DNA of 64,000 nt from Flavobacteriales bacterium (GTDB taxonomy: Bacteria > Bacteroidota > Bacteroidia > Flavobacteriales_G > Salibacteraceae), in assembly GCA_018660685.1 (NCBI GenBank), contig JABJJW010000010.1, positions 62,001-126,000 of the forward strand, given 5' to 3'. Both the position numbers and the translations under genes were made by a program. Within the stretch, counting starts at the first letter, position 1; each line of letters opens with the position of its first letter. This document shows positions 53,668 to 62,174 of this stretch, piece by piece. The notes below the pieces were generated by a model. The model ran no database searches and was not told the DNA's origin. It saw nothing but the letters and a program-made list of their open reading frames with translations.

Positions 53668-54479
53668 AGGCTTGACTTCAATTGTTCCCAATCCATGGAG
53701 AATGGTTCGGGCACAAATGTATAAGGCACTTTGAAGTTTTCACTTGCTGCAACCCGTGAGTCATTGTTTGGATGGCTCATGATCCATTCAAGGTATTCGC
53801 CATAGTCTGCCTTTTCTTCGCTCAGCTTCCGAAAGAATTCCGCAAGGGCCAATGGATCAATCCCGGAATCTAGCAGGAGCTTCATCCCGAATTCATCGGC
53901 ATCTTGTTCTTGCAAACGGCTGAAATAGGAAGACGCCAGCGTCTTGTAGATATCGTGCATGACAGTTGCGTCACCACCTGTGATCACTCCAATCAAGATT
54001 GACATGCCAATTTCAGCAACCAATTTATCCACGACGTGTTGCTCCTCAACATGGCCAATTTCATGTGCCAGAACTGCGGATAGCTGTTCTGGAGATTCAC
54101 AAAAGTCAACCAGCCCTGTGAAGACTACGATGTTGGCTCCGGGAAAAGTGAGCGCATTGACCATCGGATCATCAACGAGATAGAATTTGTAGTTGTATGC
54201 TGAGCTATCGACTTGAGACAGAAGTCTAGACTGAATGACGCTAAAAGCTGAATCAAAACGCTCCGATTCAGCGAGGGTGTGCCCAGCGAGTACCATGTCG
54301 AGCATCGCTTCGCCCAACTTCTCCTCCTGTTCGATAGAGAGACCTATTCTCTCAGTGCCGTCGAACCAACCGTCCGTGAAATTTTTCGGGAGAAGCTCAA
54401 CCACGAGGATACCAACTACCCAGATGAGCAAGAAGCCACCTAGTAGTTTCACCAAATCTGTAAGGAGACTTTTATTCAA
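53664..54479 (-). CDS. M48 family metallopeptidase
   Basis: A membrane-anchored zinc peptidase of 271 residues. TTG 54479 overlaps the upstream stop as TTGA. One membrane helix near residues 13-30 is followed by the periplasmic peptidase with HEIGH in LAHEIGHVEEQHVV and the third ligand in EQDADEFGMKLL. Related proteins degrade misfolded envelope proteins. It sits between a DUF4870-like gene and the RNA methyltransferase, overlapping each by 4 nt. Confidence 0.92.
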   Translation of the reverse strand: MNKSLLTDLVKLLGGFLLIWVVGILVVELLPKNFTDGWFDGTERIGLSIEQEEKLGEAMLDMVLAGHTLAESERFDSAFSVIQSRLLSQVDSSAYNYKFYLVDDPMVNALTFPGANIVVFTGLVDFCESPEQLSAVLAHEIGHVEEQHVVDKLVAEIGMSILIGVITGGDATVMHDIYKTLASSYFSRLQEQDADEFGMKLLLDSGIDPLALAEFFRKLSEEKADYGEYLEWIMSHPNNDSRVAASENFKVPYTFVPEPFSMDWEQLKSSL

Positions 54480-55009
54480 TTTTGGTAAGGAGAAAGGTTA
54501 GCTGGTTCCACGGTTTTTTCACCCTCATAATCAAAGTGGCGGGCTTTACTAAAGACTTGCTCAAAGCTGAATTTGCCAAAAAATACGAAATAGTACATTC
54601 TTCCTTTTCTCGCACGCACTGCGGCCAGTAGGCTAAATATGAAGTATAGAATGTTTGCCACGATGACCATGATAAGATATCCATAGAAGACATCATCTGC
54701 TACTCCGTGATTCAATAGCCAAATGTGAATTGACCAGTAGAGCAAGCCCCAGTTTAAAAACGTGGTTGGAAGCTGAGAAAGCAAGCTTTGTAATGTGTGA
54801 AAATGAATAAACCTGCTTTTTCGCCTATTAATGTAGAAATAGATGACGGCAGCAATTAGGTTGATAATTGGTAGCGGCAGTGCAACGGCTACGGCAGCAA
54901 ACATCATCAAATACGCACCCATCGCATCCTCTCTTTCTCTCTCTGAAATCTCATCCGGTTGCGGCAATGGATGATACTTCTCTGCTTTTATTCCCTCTTC
55001 TTCTACCAT
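54476..55009 (-). CDS. DUF4870-like membrane protein
   Basis: A 177-residue protein with an acidic/basic N-terminal tail (residues 1-28) and three to four membrane segments (about 30-58, 82-98 and 105-130). The FIHFHTLQSLLSQ segment is typical of DUF4870 proteins. Function unknown. It lies 45 bp after the DUF4389 gene and overlaps the M48 start by 4 nt. Confidence 0.75.
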   Translation of the reverse strand: MVEEEGIKAEKYHPLPQPDEISEREREDAMGAYLMMFAAVAVALPLPIINLIAAVIYFYINRRKSRFIHFHTLQSLLSQLPTTFLNWGLLYWSIHIWLLNHGVADDVFYGYLIMVIVANILYFIFSLLAAVRARKGRMYYFVFFGKFSFEQVFSKARHFDYEGEKTVEPANLSPYQN

Positions 55010-55054
55010 ATCTTATTTCATTAATTCTTATTCGTCTATTGCTCAACGCGAAGT

Positions 55055-55798
55055 CTAGTCCCTTTTTTCTTCGTCTGGAAAACCCTCGCTCGTGCCCGAA
55101 CTCTCCTCTGTAGAGTCAGGCCCTGGATCAGGTTCTGGTGTCGGCTCTGGATCAGCTGCTGGATCTGGCTCAGGCGCAGGTGTTGGTGTTGGATTCGTCG
55201 CTAACCCCTCGTCAGGAGCTCCAGAAAACGGTGGATATGTTGGGGTCATATATGCCATATAAAGTGAAACTCGCTGACTCCAACGTAAATACATCATCGA
55301 GAAATTAAACATCGACTCAGGATAACGACCGGTAAACAAAACCGCCCACCATGCTATGAATTGAACAATAGCAACAGCGTACCCTAGAAGGCCAAGGACG
55401 ATGCCGTGTGGAATGAGAACATATATCCATCCGAATAGCCCCCGCAATAGAATCGAGCTTCGTGAGAGCGTTTCTGGGTATTCAACGTCAAACGTTGTGT
55501 GTTCATCCGTAGCATTCAAGCCAAAAGCAGGATAGCCATCGCTGAGATTCATTATTCTAGCACTAAGTCGAACTCCCCATCTCATATATTTCACCTGAAA
55601 TTCAAACCAGCTTTGTGGATACCTTCCTGTGAAGAGTATGACCCAAAAAGCCAAGAATTGAAGTACACCTGCTGCTATCCCAACGAAAAGGAGCAGGAAA
55701 ATATGCGGCAACACGATGTAAAAAAGTCCAAAGAACGATCGAAGCAACAACTCACCTCTCGAGTAAGTCTCCTGTCGCTTTATTTCATATGTCATCAT
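55055..55798 (-). CDS. Tandem DUF4389 membrane protein with Pro/Glu/Asp tail
   Basis: About 247 residues from ATG 55798 (or 55795); the longer frame to 55846 lacks family residues. Two DUF4389-like repeats follow each other: RSFFGLFYIVLPHIFLL...FWVILFTGRYPQSWF and RGLFGWIYVLIPHGIVL...WWAVLFTGRYPESMF. Each has two membrane helices and an amphipathic end. The C-terminal 55 residues are low-complexity Pro/Thr/Glu/Asp repeats. Function unknown. It is the first gene of the 49-56 kb operon. The 271 bp to lpd hold no gene I can support. Confidence 0.85.
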   Translation of the reverse strand: MMTYEIKRQETYSRGELLLRSFFGLFYIVLPHIFLLLFVGIAAGVLQFLAFWVILFTGRYPQSWFEFQVKYMRWGVRLSARIMNLSDGYPAFGLNATDEHTTFDVEYPETLSRSSILLRGLFGWIYVLIPHGIVLGLLGYAVAIVQFIAWWAVLFTGRYPESMFNFSMMYLRWSQRVSLYMAYMTPTYPPFSGAPDEGLATNPTPTPAPEPDPAADPEPTPEPDPGPDSTEESSGTSEGFPDEEKRD

Positions 55799-56069
55799 AG
55801 TTGGTATAGTTTGGTGAGTCAATAATAGCTCATCATGCCAAAACAATATTTTAACTTTTTATGAAAGGTAATTTTGAGTGGTGAACACGGTACTATCTGG
55901 TACGTTTATGTCAGCGAGGCTAAAAACTTGAAATAAGAAATTGATCAATATGGATTTGTTTCCGAGTTGATCATAGCGCTCTAAAACTCTTACACTCATT
56001 TCATTCATCAAAAGCGTCGGATACAATTCGATTGAATTAAATTCGCGGCACAGAAAACAGAAAGTATTC

Positions 56070-57461
56070 ATGGATTTTGACTTGATATTATTAGGCAGCG
56101 GACCTGGGGGTTACGTAGCCGCAATTAGAGCTTCTCAGCTCGGTCTTAAAACAGCAATCGTAGAACGAGAATCGCTCGGCGGTATTTGCCTGAATTGGGG
56201 CTGTATCCCAACGAAAGCGCTTTTAAAAAGTGCTCAAGTGTTTGACTACCTCAATCACGCAGGTGATTATGGAATCACTGTAAAGGACGCTTCTGCTGAC
56301 TTCGGTGGAGTTGTTTCTCGCAGTCGCTCCGTTGCCGAGGCAATGAGTAAAGGCGTCGAGTTCCTTATGAAAAAGAACAAGATTGAGGTCATCATGGGAA
56401 GTGGAAAGCTACTTGCCGCTGGTAAACTTGAAGTCACAGATGCCAAAGGAGGAAAGAAAGAAGTTACCGCAAAAAGCATCATCGTTGCGACAGGAGCTAG
56501 ATCACGAGAACTTCCTCATATCAAGCAAGATGGAAAGAATATCATCGGTTATCGAGAAGCGATGACACTTCCTAAGCAACCGAAGTCAATGGTTGTAATG
56601 GGATCTGGAGCTATCGGATCTGAGTTCGCTTACTTCTACCAAACAATGGGAACTGAGGTCACACTGATCGAATTCATGGACAATGTTGTCCCTGTGGAGG
56701 ATGAAGAAGTTAGCAAGCAACTTGGCCGTTCGTTCAAAAAGTCTGGAATGAAGGTCATGACAGGAACAGAAGTAACCGAGGTGAAAACCGGAGCGAAAGG
56801 ATGTAAAGTGTCTTGGAAGGACAAAAAAGGAAAAGAAGGCACGATTGACTGTGATATAGTTCTCTCTGCTGTTGGCGTTATTTCAAATATTGAAGGAATT
56901 GGTTTAGAAGATGTTGGTGTTGCCACAGACAAAGGCAAGATCATGGTCAACGACCACTATGAAACCAACATCCCAGGTGTATTTGCAATTGGAGATTGTG
57001 TTCCTGGTCAGGCTTTAGCGCATGTTGCTTCCGCTGAGGGAATCATTTGCGTTGAGAAGATTGTTGGACAAAACCCAGAACCACTTGATTACGGCAACAT
57101 CCCAGGATGCACTTATTGTTCTCCTGAAGTTGCGAGCGTTGGAATGACTGAAAAGGCTGCCAAAGAAGCTGGTTATGAACTCAAGGTTGGCAAGTTTCCA
57201 TTCAGTGCTTCTGGTAAAGCAAAAGCAGCTGGACATGCTGATGGGTTCGTCAAACTGATTTTTGATGCCAAGTATGGCGAGCTCTTAGGAGGCCATATGA
57301 TTGGATACAATGTCACTGAGCTGATCGCTGAAATTGTTGCGGTTAGAAAACTTGAAACTACGGGACATGAACTCATCAAAACTGTTCACCCTCACCCAAC
57401 GATGAGTGAAGCGGTAATGGAAGCGGCTGCAGCTGCTTACGATGAGGTGATTCACTTGTAG
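56070..57461 (+). CDS. lpdA: Dihydrolipoyl dehydrogenase
   Basis: The E3 flavoprotein of 2-oxo acid dehydrogenase complexes and the glycine cleavage system; 463 residues. FAD motif LLGSGPGGYVAAIRA, redox disulfide GGICLNWGCIPTKALL, NAD motif VVMGSGAIGSEFAYFY, and C-terminal active-site HPHPTMSE are all intact. It is transcribed alone, with no E1 or E2 gene next to it, and ends at the terminator 57482-57507. Confidence 0.96.
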   Translation: MDFDLILLGSGPGGYVAAIRASQLGLKTAIVERESLGGICLNWGCIPTKALLKSAQVFDYLNHAGDYGITVKDASADFGGVVSRSRSVAEAMSKGVEFLMKKNKIEVIMGSGKLLAAGKLEVTDAKGGKKEVTAKSIIVATGARSRELPHIKQDGKNIIGYREAMTLPKQPKSMVVMGSGAIGSEFAYFYQTMGTEVTLIEFMDNVVPVEDEEVSKQLGRSFKKSGMKVMTGTEVTEVKTGAKGCKVSWKDKKGKEGTIDCDIVLSAVGVISNIEGIGLEDVGVATDKGKIMVNDHYETNIPGVFAIGDCVPGQALAHVASAEGIICVEKIVGQNPEPLDYGNIPGCTYCSPEVASVGMTEKAAKEAGYELKVGKFPFSASGKAKAAGHADGFVKLIFDAKYGELLGGHMIGYNVTELIAEIVAVRKLETTGHELIKTVHPHPTMSEAVMEAAAAAYDEVIHL

Positions 57462-57481
57462 AGTACACAATTCAGAATACG

Positions 57482-57507
57482 AAAGGCTCGCCAGTGGCGG
57501 GCCTTTT
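57482..57507. terminator. Bidirectional terminator between lpd and the VIT1 gene
   Basis: AAAGGCTCGCC and GGCGGGCCTTTT form a long stem with one mismatch or wobble around a 3-nt loop, with T runs on both strands. It serves both lpd and the convergent VIT1-like gene. Confidence 0.8.
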
Positions 57508-58207
57508 ATGTTAGAAGATGTTCCAACAAATCACCCGCGAAAAAGGCAAGCAACGCTGCTGCTAAGCCCAACCCTACAGTTTCTAATATTTCTCTGAGTT
57601 GGCTTGACTGTGTCACATAGCTCTTCATCCACCCAATGAGCATGAACGCGATTGAGGTGATGATTGCCGAAGTGATAAACTTATCGATTTGAACTTCCGC
57701 TACATAGTCGTAGATGTAAATGGATAAGGGAATAAAACCAAAAATGTTGAAGCTTATGAAAGTGGCCAACCCAATCATGAACGGAGGTTTCTTCTCTTCA
57801 ATCATTTCTAGTTCATGCTTCATCATTACATCAACCCAACGATCCTCGTTTTCCGTAATCTTAGAAACTACTTTATCGAGCATCTCTCCTTCGAAGCCCA
57901 TATCACTAAAAATGCCTTCTACTTCCGCTACTTCCAAATGTGGAACTTCCTCAATTTCTTGATATTCACGACGCTTTTCTTTTTGGAAGCGATCCTTTTC
58001 CGATTTGGCGCCTAAGTAGGCACCGACGGACATCGAAAACCCATCTGCTATGAGATTGGCGACTCCTAGAATGATGACAATTGTATTTGGCAGTCCCGCA
58101 CCTTCTGAACCTGCCACTACAGCAAATGTGGTGATGCAGCCATCGATGCCCCCATATACCACTTCTCCGAGGTGTTCTTGTATCCAGTTTCTCGAGCGTT
58201 GGGTCAT
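57506..58207 (-). CDS. VIT1/CCC1 family iron/manganese transporter
   Basis: A 233-residue membrane protein with about five helices. The first helix region is [22 protein letters not shown] and the second has [16 protein letters not shown], both diagnostic. A Glu-rich cytoplasmic metal-binding stretch of about 60 residues lies between helices 2 and 3. Such proteins export or sequester Fe2+ or Mn2+. Its start overlaps the DUF6265 stop by 4 nt. Confidence 0.92.
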   Translation of the reverse strand: MTQRSRNWIQEHLGEVVYGGIDGCITTFAVVAGSEGAGLPNTIVIILGVANLIADGFSMSVGAYLGAKSEKDRFQKEKRREYQEIEEVPHLEVAEVEGIFSDMGFEGEMLDKVVSKITENEDRWVDVMMKHELEMIEEKKPPFMIGLATFISFNIFGFIPLSIYIYDYVAEVQIDKFITSAIITSIAFMLIGWMKSYVTQSSQLREILETVGLGLAAALLAFFAGDLLEHLLT

Positions 58208-58668
58208 TTTGTTCTCAATAGCTGATAACTCTGTTCTTCTTTACTCGGGTTTCCATTTCCAATCAGCGTAATAGTCAGAGCAGAATCTGAATCTAGCTGA
58301 TAAATTATTTTGGATGGGAAATCATGATCCTCATTTTGAAAAACAAATACTTGGCCGTCACTGTGTTTCATCGCAAAGGTGTATGGGCCATTATCACCAT
58401 AGACAGCCGTGAATCCAGGAATACCCTGGTATTCTTCTAGAAACAGATATTCCTTAAATACTGTATCACCCTCCGACACATGGTATCCAAACCCTTCAAA
58501 ACGATGCTTGTTCCACATCCAGTGTTCTACGACTTCTACATCGTCAAGCGTACCACTCCATTTGCCACTAATCCATTGAAAGCCATCTCGAAATTCGTTT
58601 TCTTTCGGACCGCATGAAAAGGCCATTGCAGCCAATAAGATTGTGAGGAGTACAGATCTGTGTGACAC
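58204..58668 (-). CDS. DUF6265-type lipoprotein
   Basis: A 154-residue predicted lipoprotein from GTG 58668. The signal peptide ends in AFSC. The mature domain ([23 protein letters not shown]...[25 protein letters not shown]) is a small beta-barrel-like fold matching DUF6265. Function unknown. Divergent from fmt with 49 bp between starts, and overlaps the VIT1 gene by 4 nt. Confidence 0.8.
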   Translation of the reverse strand: MSHRSVLLTILLAAMAFSCGPKENEFRDGFQWISGKWSGTLDDVEVVEHWMWNKHRFEGFGYHVSEGDTVFKEYLFLEEYQGIPGFTAVYGDNGPYTFAMKHSDGQVFVFQNEDHDFPSKIIYQLDSDSALTITLIGNGNPSKEEQSYQLLRTK

Positions 58669-58717
58669 GTATCAAATTTAGAAAACCAAGAACGAAAGCG
58701 ACGATATTTGACAGCTA

Positions 58718-59665
58718 ATGAGAATTGTCTTCTACGGTACACCCGATTTTGCAGTAGCTAGTCTATCAGCCCTCGTCGAGAACGGTCACAATGTTGTTGC
58801 GGTTGTAACTGCCCCAGATAGACCTGCAGGCAGGGGTCATAAAATGCTTCCTTCTGCGGTTAAGATCTATTCAGAGTCCAAAAAACTACCGGTGATGCAG
58901 CCTACCAATTTGAAATCGGAGGATTTTATAAATGAACTCACATCATATTCACCGGACATTCAGATTGTAGTGGCCTTTAGAATGTTGCCTAAAACGGTTT
59001 GGGATTTACCACCACTAGGAACATTCAATGTTCACGCTGCACTCTTACCGAACTATCGAGGAGCAGCTCCGATCAATTGGGCCATTATAAATGGGGAAGT
59101 TGAGACTGGCGTTTCGACCTTCAAATTGCAGCATGAAATTGATACCGGCAGTATCCTTCTTCAAGAGAAGGCTTCTATAGGTGAAGATGAAACTGCTGGC
59201 GAACTCTACAATCGTTTAATGAACCTCGGGGCCTCCCTCCTGCTTGAGTCACTCAATTTGATTGATTCTGGGAATTATGAGTTAGTTCCTCAAGTAGTTG
59301 AGGAGCATCACAAAGTAGCGCCAAAAATTTTCAAGGCCGACTGTGAAATTGATTGGAGTCGATCGAAGAAGGAAATTCATGACTTCGTCAGAGGCTTGAA
59401 TCCGTTTCCTGGAGCCTTCACTTACTTCGAGCATCAGGGCGTTACGGATCGAATGAAGGTTCTGAGCGTTAGACCAATTGATTCAAGTCAAACAGGCGAA
59501 CTTGGATCCGTTCTAATTGAGGACTCACGCATTTTAGTTCAATGCTCGGATGGCTGTGTTGAGCTGCTCGATATTCAGTTACCTGGAAAGAGACAGCAAA
59601 ATGCCAACGATTTTGTTTTGGGGAACAGAACCCTTCTCGAGCAAGCGAGACTCATCGTAAAATAA
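58718..59665 (+). CDS. fmt: Methionyl-tRNA formyltransferase
   Basis: Formylates initiator Met-tRNA using 10-formyl-tetrahydrofolate; 315 residues. The start is IVFYGTPDFAVASLSAL. The catalytic region has FNVHAALLPNYRGAAPINWAIINGE, with the Asn-His pair and SLLPKYRG-type loop, followed by IDTGSILL. The C-terminal domain begins near residue 205 (LNPFPGAFTYF). Monocistronic; its end overlaps the A-run of the opposing terminator. Confidence 0.96.
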   Translation: MRIVFYGTPDFAVASLSALVENGHNVVAVVTAPDRPAGRGHKMLPSAVKIYSESKKLPVMQPTNLKSEDFINELTSYSPDIQIVVAFRMLPKTVWDLPPLGTFNVHAALLPNYRGAAPINWAIINGEVETGVSTFKLQHEIDTGSILLQEKASIGEDETAGELYNRLMNLGASLLLESLNLIDSGNYELVPQVVEEHHKVAPKIFKADCEIDWSRSKKEIHDFVRGLNPFPGAFTYFEHQGVTDRMKVLSVRPIDSSQTGELGSVLIEDSRILVQCSDGCVELLDIQLPGKRQQNANDFVLGNRTLLEQARLIVK

Positions 59666-59694
59666 AAACACCCACCTGGTTTCCCAAGTAGGTG
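59660..59694 (-). terminator. Strong Rho-independent terminator of the PDZ/T9SS gene
   Basis: On the minus strand CACCTACTTGG and CCAGGTGGGTG form an 11-bp stem with two U-G wobbles around a GAAA tetraloop, followed by TTTTTATT. It lies 22 bp beyond the stop of the PDZ protein gene. Confidence 0.9.
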
Positions 59695-59716
59695 CATTAA
59701 AGAATGTGTCGATCAA

Positions 59717-61123
59717 TTACTGCTTCACAATCTTAGAAACTTTTCCTTGACCGTTTTGTGTAATTGTTAAGATGTAGACGCCTGAGTCAGTGTCCTCAAT
59801 ATCGTACTCATTCGAGAACAGACCCTCAAAGTCCTCCACATTTTCTTCAACTATTTTACGACCATTCGCATCAAAAACTTTCAGTTGCATGTCACCTGGT
59901 TCTGGAAGTTCAAATTTCACGCGGAACTGACCGTCATTTGGATTTGGAGTGATGATTAATCCATCGACTTCAAGCGTGTTGTCTGTAGTAAACTCGCCAT
60001 CCGTTTTGGAAGCAAAGTCTTCTATTTCATCATTCTCCATTTCCTTGACATCTACAAACTTGAATCTGTATGACTTTTTCATGTGAGGATGATGTGGATG
60101 CGACATCTTCTGAAAAAGATCTACATCCGCCTTACTTCCTAAACTGATGGTTTCTTTCATTTTCTTTCCTTCTCGTTCGAATTCTACTTTGAGATCGTCA
60201 CCAGGTTCAAGATCTCGAATAATTTCAACGAGTTCACCTACGTCTTCGACTTCCTGATCATTCAATTCAAATATTCTGTCTCCTTCTTCCAGATCGCTTT
60301 CTTCAGCGGCGCTTTCTTCAAAAATCTTGGTGATTCGTACGCCACCTCCTTCTTCAACACTTTTTCCTTCGATTCCTAAAAACGCTTTCTTTTCGAGGTC
60401 CTCATGTCTTCGCTCCAACATTTCATCCCTCTCAAATTCGAAGTCAAATTCAAAATCGAAATCACCGTCCTCGTCGATGTACTGATTGAAATGCTTGATT
60501 CGGTGATGTTGTTCACCTAATTGGGTAGATAGATTCTCCTGCTTTCCATCTCGCACGTAGCTAATTTCCACTTCTTCGCCGGGTTCATGACTTCTGATTG
60601 CCTTGGCCAACGAGCTAAAATCTGGAGTGCTCTCGCCTCCAATTGAAGTAATTATATCACCTTCCTTCAATCCAGCTTTTTCAGCCGAAGAACCTCCAAC
60701 AACGTTCTCAATTAAGGAGCCTTGCTCGATGTCATACTCCTCTAGATCATCGCCTTCAATCTTTGTTGCGACAACCCCCAGAAATGCAGATGGCTTTCCT
60801 TCCATATGCCATGCGCCTGGAGTGTCAGGCATTGCCCTCATTCGATGGCGGTACCTTGGATGAGGTGTGCCATTTTGGTGACGGCGAATTACAATCTCCA
60901 AATCGGTTTCTTCAATATCGCGGACGGCTTCCTCGAGGATCATTTCGATTTCCTCGACCATCTCTTCTAATTCTCCATCTATATTAGATCGATTTAGTTC
61001 GATCTCTTGGGTAGACGTGCTGGTCTTACCATCTTCGGTAACTTCAATTTCTACTCGAACACGTTTCTGAGGTGATTGATCCTGGGCATTGGATATGATC
61101 ACAATGCCTAAGGCTAACATCAT
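59717..61123 (-). CDS. Secreted double-PDZ protein with T9SS type A sorting tail
   Basis: A 468-residue exported protein. Two PDZ domains (about residues 108-200 with GSLIENVVGGSSAEKAGLKEGD, and 248-335 with IFEESAAEESDLEEGD) are joined by an acidic linker. The last 80 residues (IITPNPNDGQFRVKF...SGVYILTITQ...KIVKQ) form the type A T9SS C-terminal domain. No protease domain is present, so it is a scaffold or chaperone rather than a DegP-like enzyme. The annotated ATG 61123 gives a signal peptide without positive charges. The frame continues upstream without ATG, and ATT at 61168 would add KTITKQNVAEVVF, a proper n-region. Strongly acidic overall. Confidence 0.88.
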   Translation of the reverse strand: MMLALGIVIISNAQDQSPQKRVRVEIEVTEDGKTSTSTQEIELNRSNIDGELEEMVEEIEMILEEAVRDIEETDLEIVIRRHQNGTPHPRYRHRMRAMPDTPGAWHMEGKPSAFLGVVATKIEGDDLEEYDIEQGSLIENVVGGSSAEKAGLKEGDIITSIGGESTPDFSSLAKAIRSHEPGEEVEISYVRDGKQENLSTQLGEQHHRIKHFNQYIDEDGDFDFEFDFEFERDEMLERRHEDLEKKAFLGIEGKSVEEGGGVRITKIFEESAAEESDLEEGDRIFELNDQEVEDVGELVEIIRDLEPGDDLKVEFEREGKKMKETISLGSKADVDLFQKMSHPHHPHMKKSYRFKFVDVKEMENDEIEDFASKTDGEFTTDNTLEVDGLIITPNPNDGQFRVKFELPEPGDMQLKVFDANGRKIVEENVEDFEGLFSNEYDIEDTDSGVYILTITQNGQGKVSKIVKQ

Positions 61124-61268
61124 CGAAAAGACTACTTCCGCGACGTTTTGTTTGGTAATGGTTTTAATGCTAAACGGTTTTGATGAATCTCAAAAATAAA
61201 AAGGCCTGTCGGTCAATTCGTTAAAAGAAAGTTTACAAGTGTGAAACGGTGTGAAAGGTTAAGTTTGG

Positions 61269-62174
61269 ATGATGAAATCAGTAATGCTCGGGCTGACAAT
61301 ATTCTTTTGTACGTCGCTGCAGGCGCAAGAAGTCTTGATTTTAGGAGTTGCCCAGGATGCTGGCCATCCTCAGGCAGACTGTCACAAAAATTGCTGCGCC
61401 TCTGTTCATGACGGAACAGCCGATCCACACCTGGTTTCGAGCCTTGCCATAAGCGACGGGCTATCATTTTGGATCATTGATGCTACTCCCGATTTCCCGG
61501 AACAATTACGAATTGCCCAAGGGGCATTTGAAGGTCAATCGTTCAGCGGCGTCATTCTAACGCATGCTCATATTGGCCATTACACAGGGTTGATGTACTT
61601 GGGGCGAGAAGCAATGGGAGCCAAATCGGTTCCGGTGTTCGTCATGCCAAGGATGAAGAGTTACTTAGAAAACAATGGCCCCTGGAGTCAGCTTGTTGAA
61701 TTAAAAAACATTCAGCTCATCCAGATGATTGACAATGAGCGGGTCAAACTTGGTGAATATTTAACGTTGACTCCAATACTAGTCCCTCATCGGGATGAGT
61801 TCTCCGAGACCGTTGGCTTTAGCGTTGCTTCCAATGAAAAAAACTTGCTTTTCATTCCTGACATCGACAAATGGGATCGCTGGCATCTATCACTTGATCA
61901 GATAATCGGGGAATACGACCACTTACTTCTTGATGGGACGTTCTACGATGGTCGTGAGCTTCCTGGCAGGAATATGGAAGAGATACCTCATCCTTTCGTG
62001 GTGGAAACCAATGAGCTTTTAAAGGCCCTTTCGCTCGAAGAAAAAGAGAAGGTTCAATTCATTCACTTGAATCACACCAATCCATTATTAAATCAGGATT
62101 CGAAAGAATATCAAGAAGTAATGCTGAGTGGATACCGAGTCGCTCGAAGAGGAGATTTGATTACGCTTTATTAA
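61269..62174 (+). CDS. Exported PqqB-like MBL-fold metallo-hydrolase
   Basis: A 301-residue metallo-beta-lactamase-fold protein with signal peptide (to LQAQ). The start EVLILGVAQDAGHPQADCHKNCC resembles PqqB. The metal motif is THAHIGHYTGL, that is HxHxGH where most MBL enzymes have HxHxDH, so one metal ligand is replaced. Later motifs are VPHRDEFSET, IPDIDKW, LLLDGTFYD and HLNHTNP. No other PQQ synthesis gene is nearby and the protein is exported, so PQQ synthesis is unlikely. Substrate unknown. Its 3' end overlaps the DEAD-box gene by 14 bp. Confidence 0.87.
   Translation: MMKSVMLGLTIFFCTSLQAQEVLILGVAQDAGHPQADCHKNCCASVHDGTADPHLVSSLAISDGLSFWIIDATPDFPEQLRIAQGAFEGQSFSGVILTHAHIGHYTGLMYLGREAMGAKSVPVFVMPRMKSYLENNGPWSQLVELKNIQLIQMIDNERVKLGEYLTLTPILVPHRDEFSETVGFSVASNEKNLLFIPDIDKWDRWHLSLDQIIGEYDHLLLDGTFYDGRELPGRNMEEIPHPFVVETNELLKALSLEEKEKVQFIHLNHTNPLLNQDSKEYQEVMLSGYRVARRGDLITLY

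Noticed and set aside
55859-56071. Minus-strand open frame of 70 codons between the DUF4389 gene and lpd
   Set aside because: Starts inside the lpd start region, no recognisable features, and would occupy the lpd promoter.
61269-62174. PQQ biosynthesis locus
   Set aside because: Only a PqqB-like fold is present, with a signal peptide and altered metal motif; no other pqq gene.
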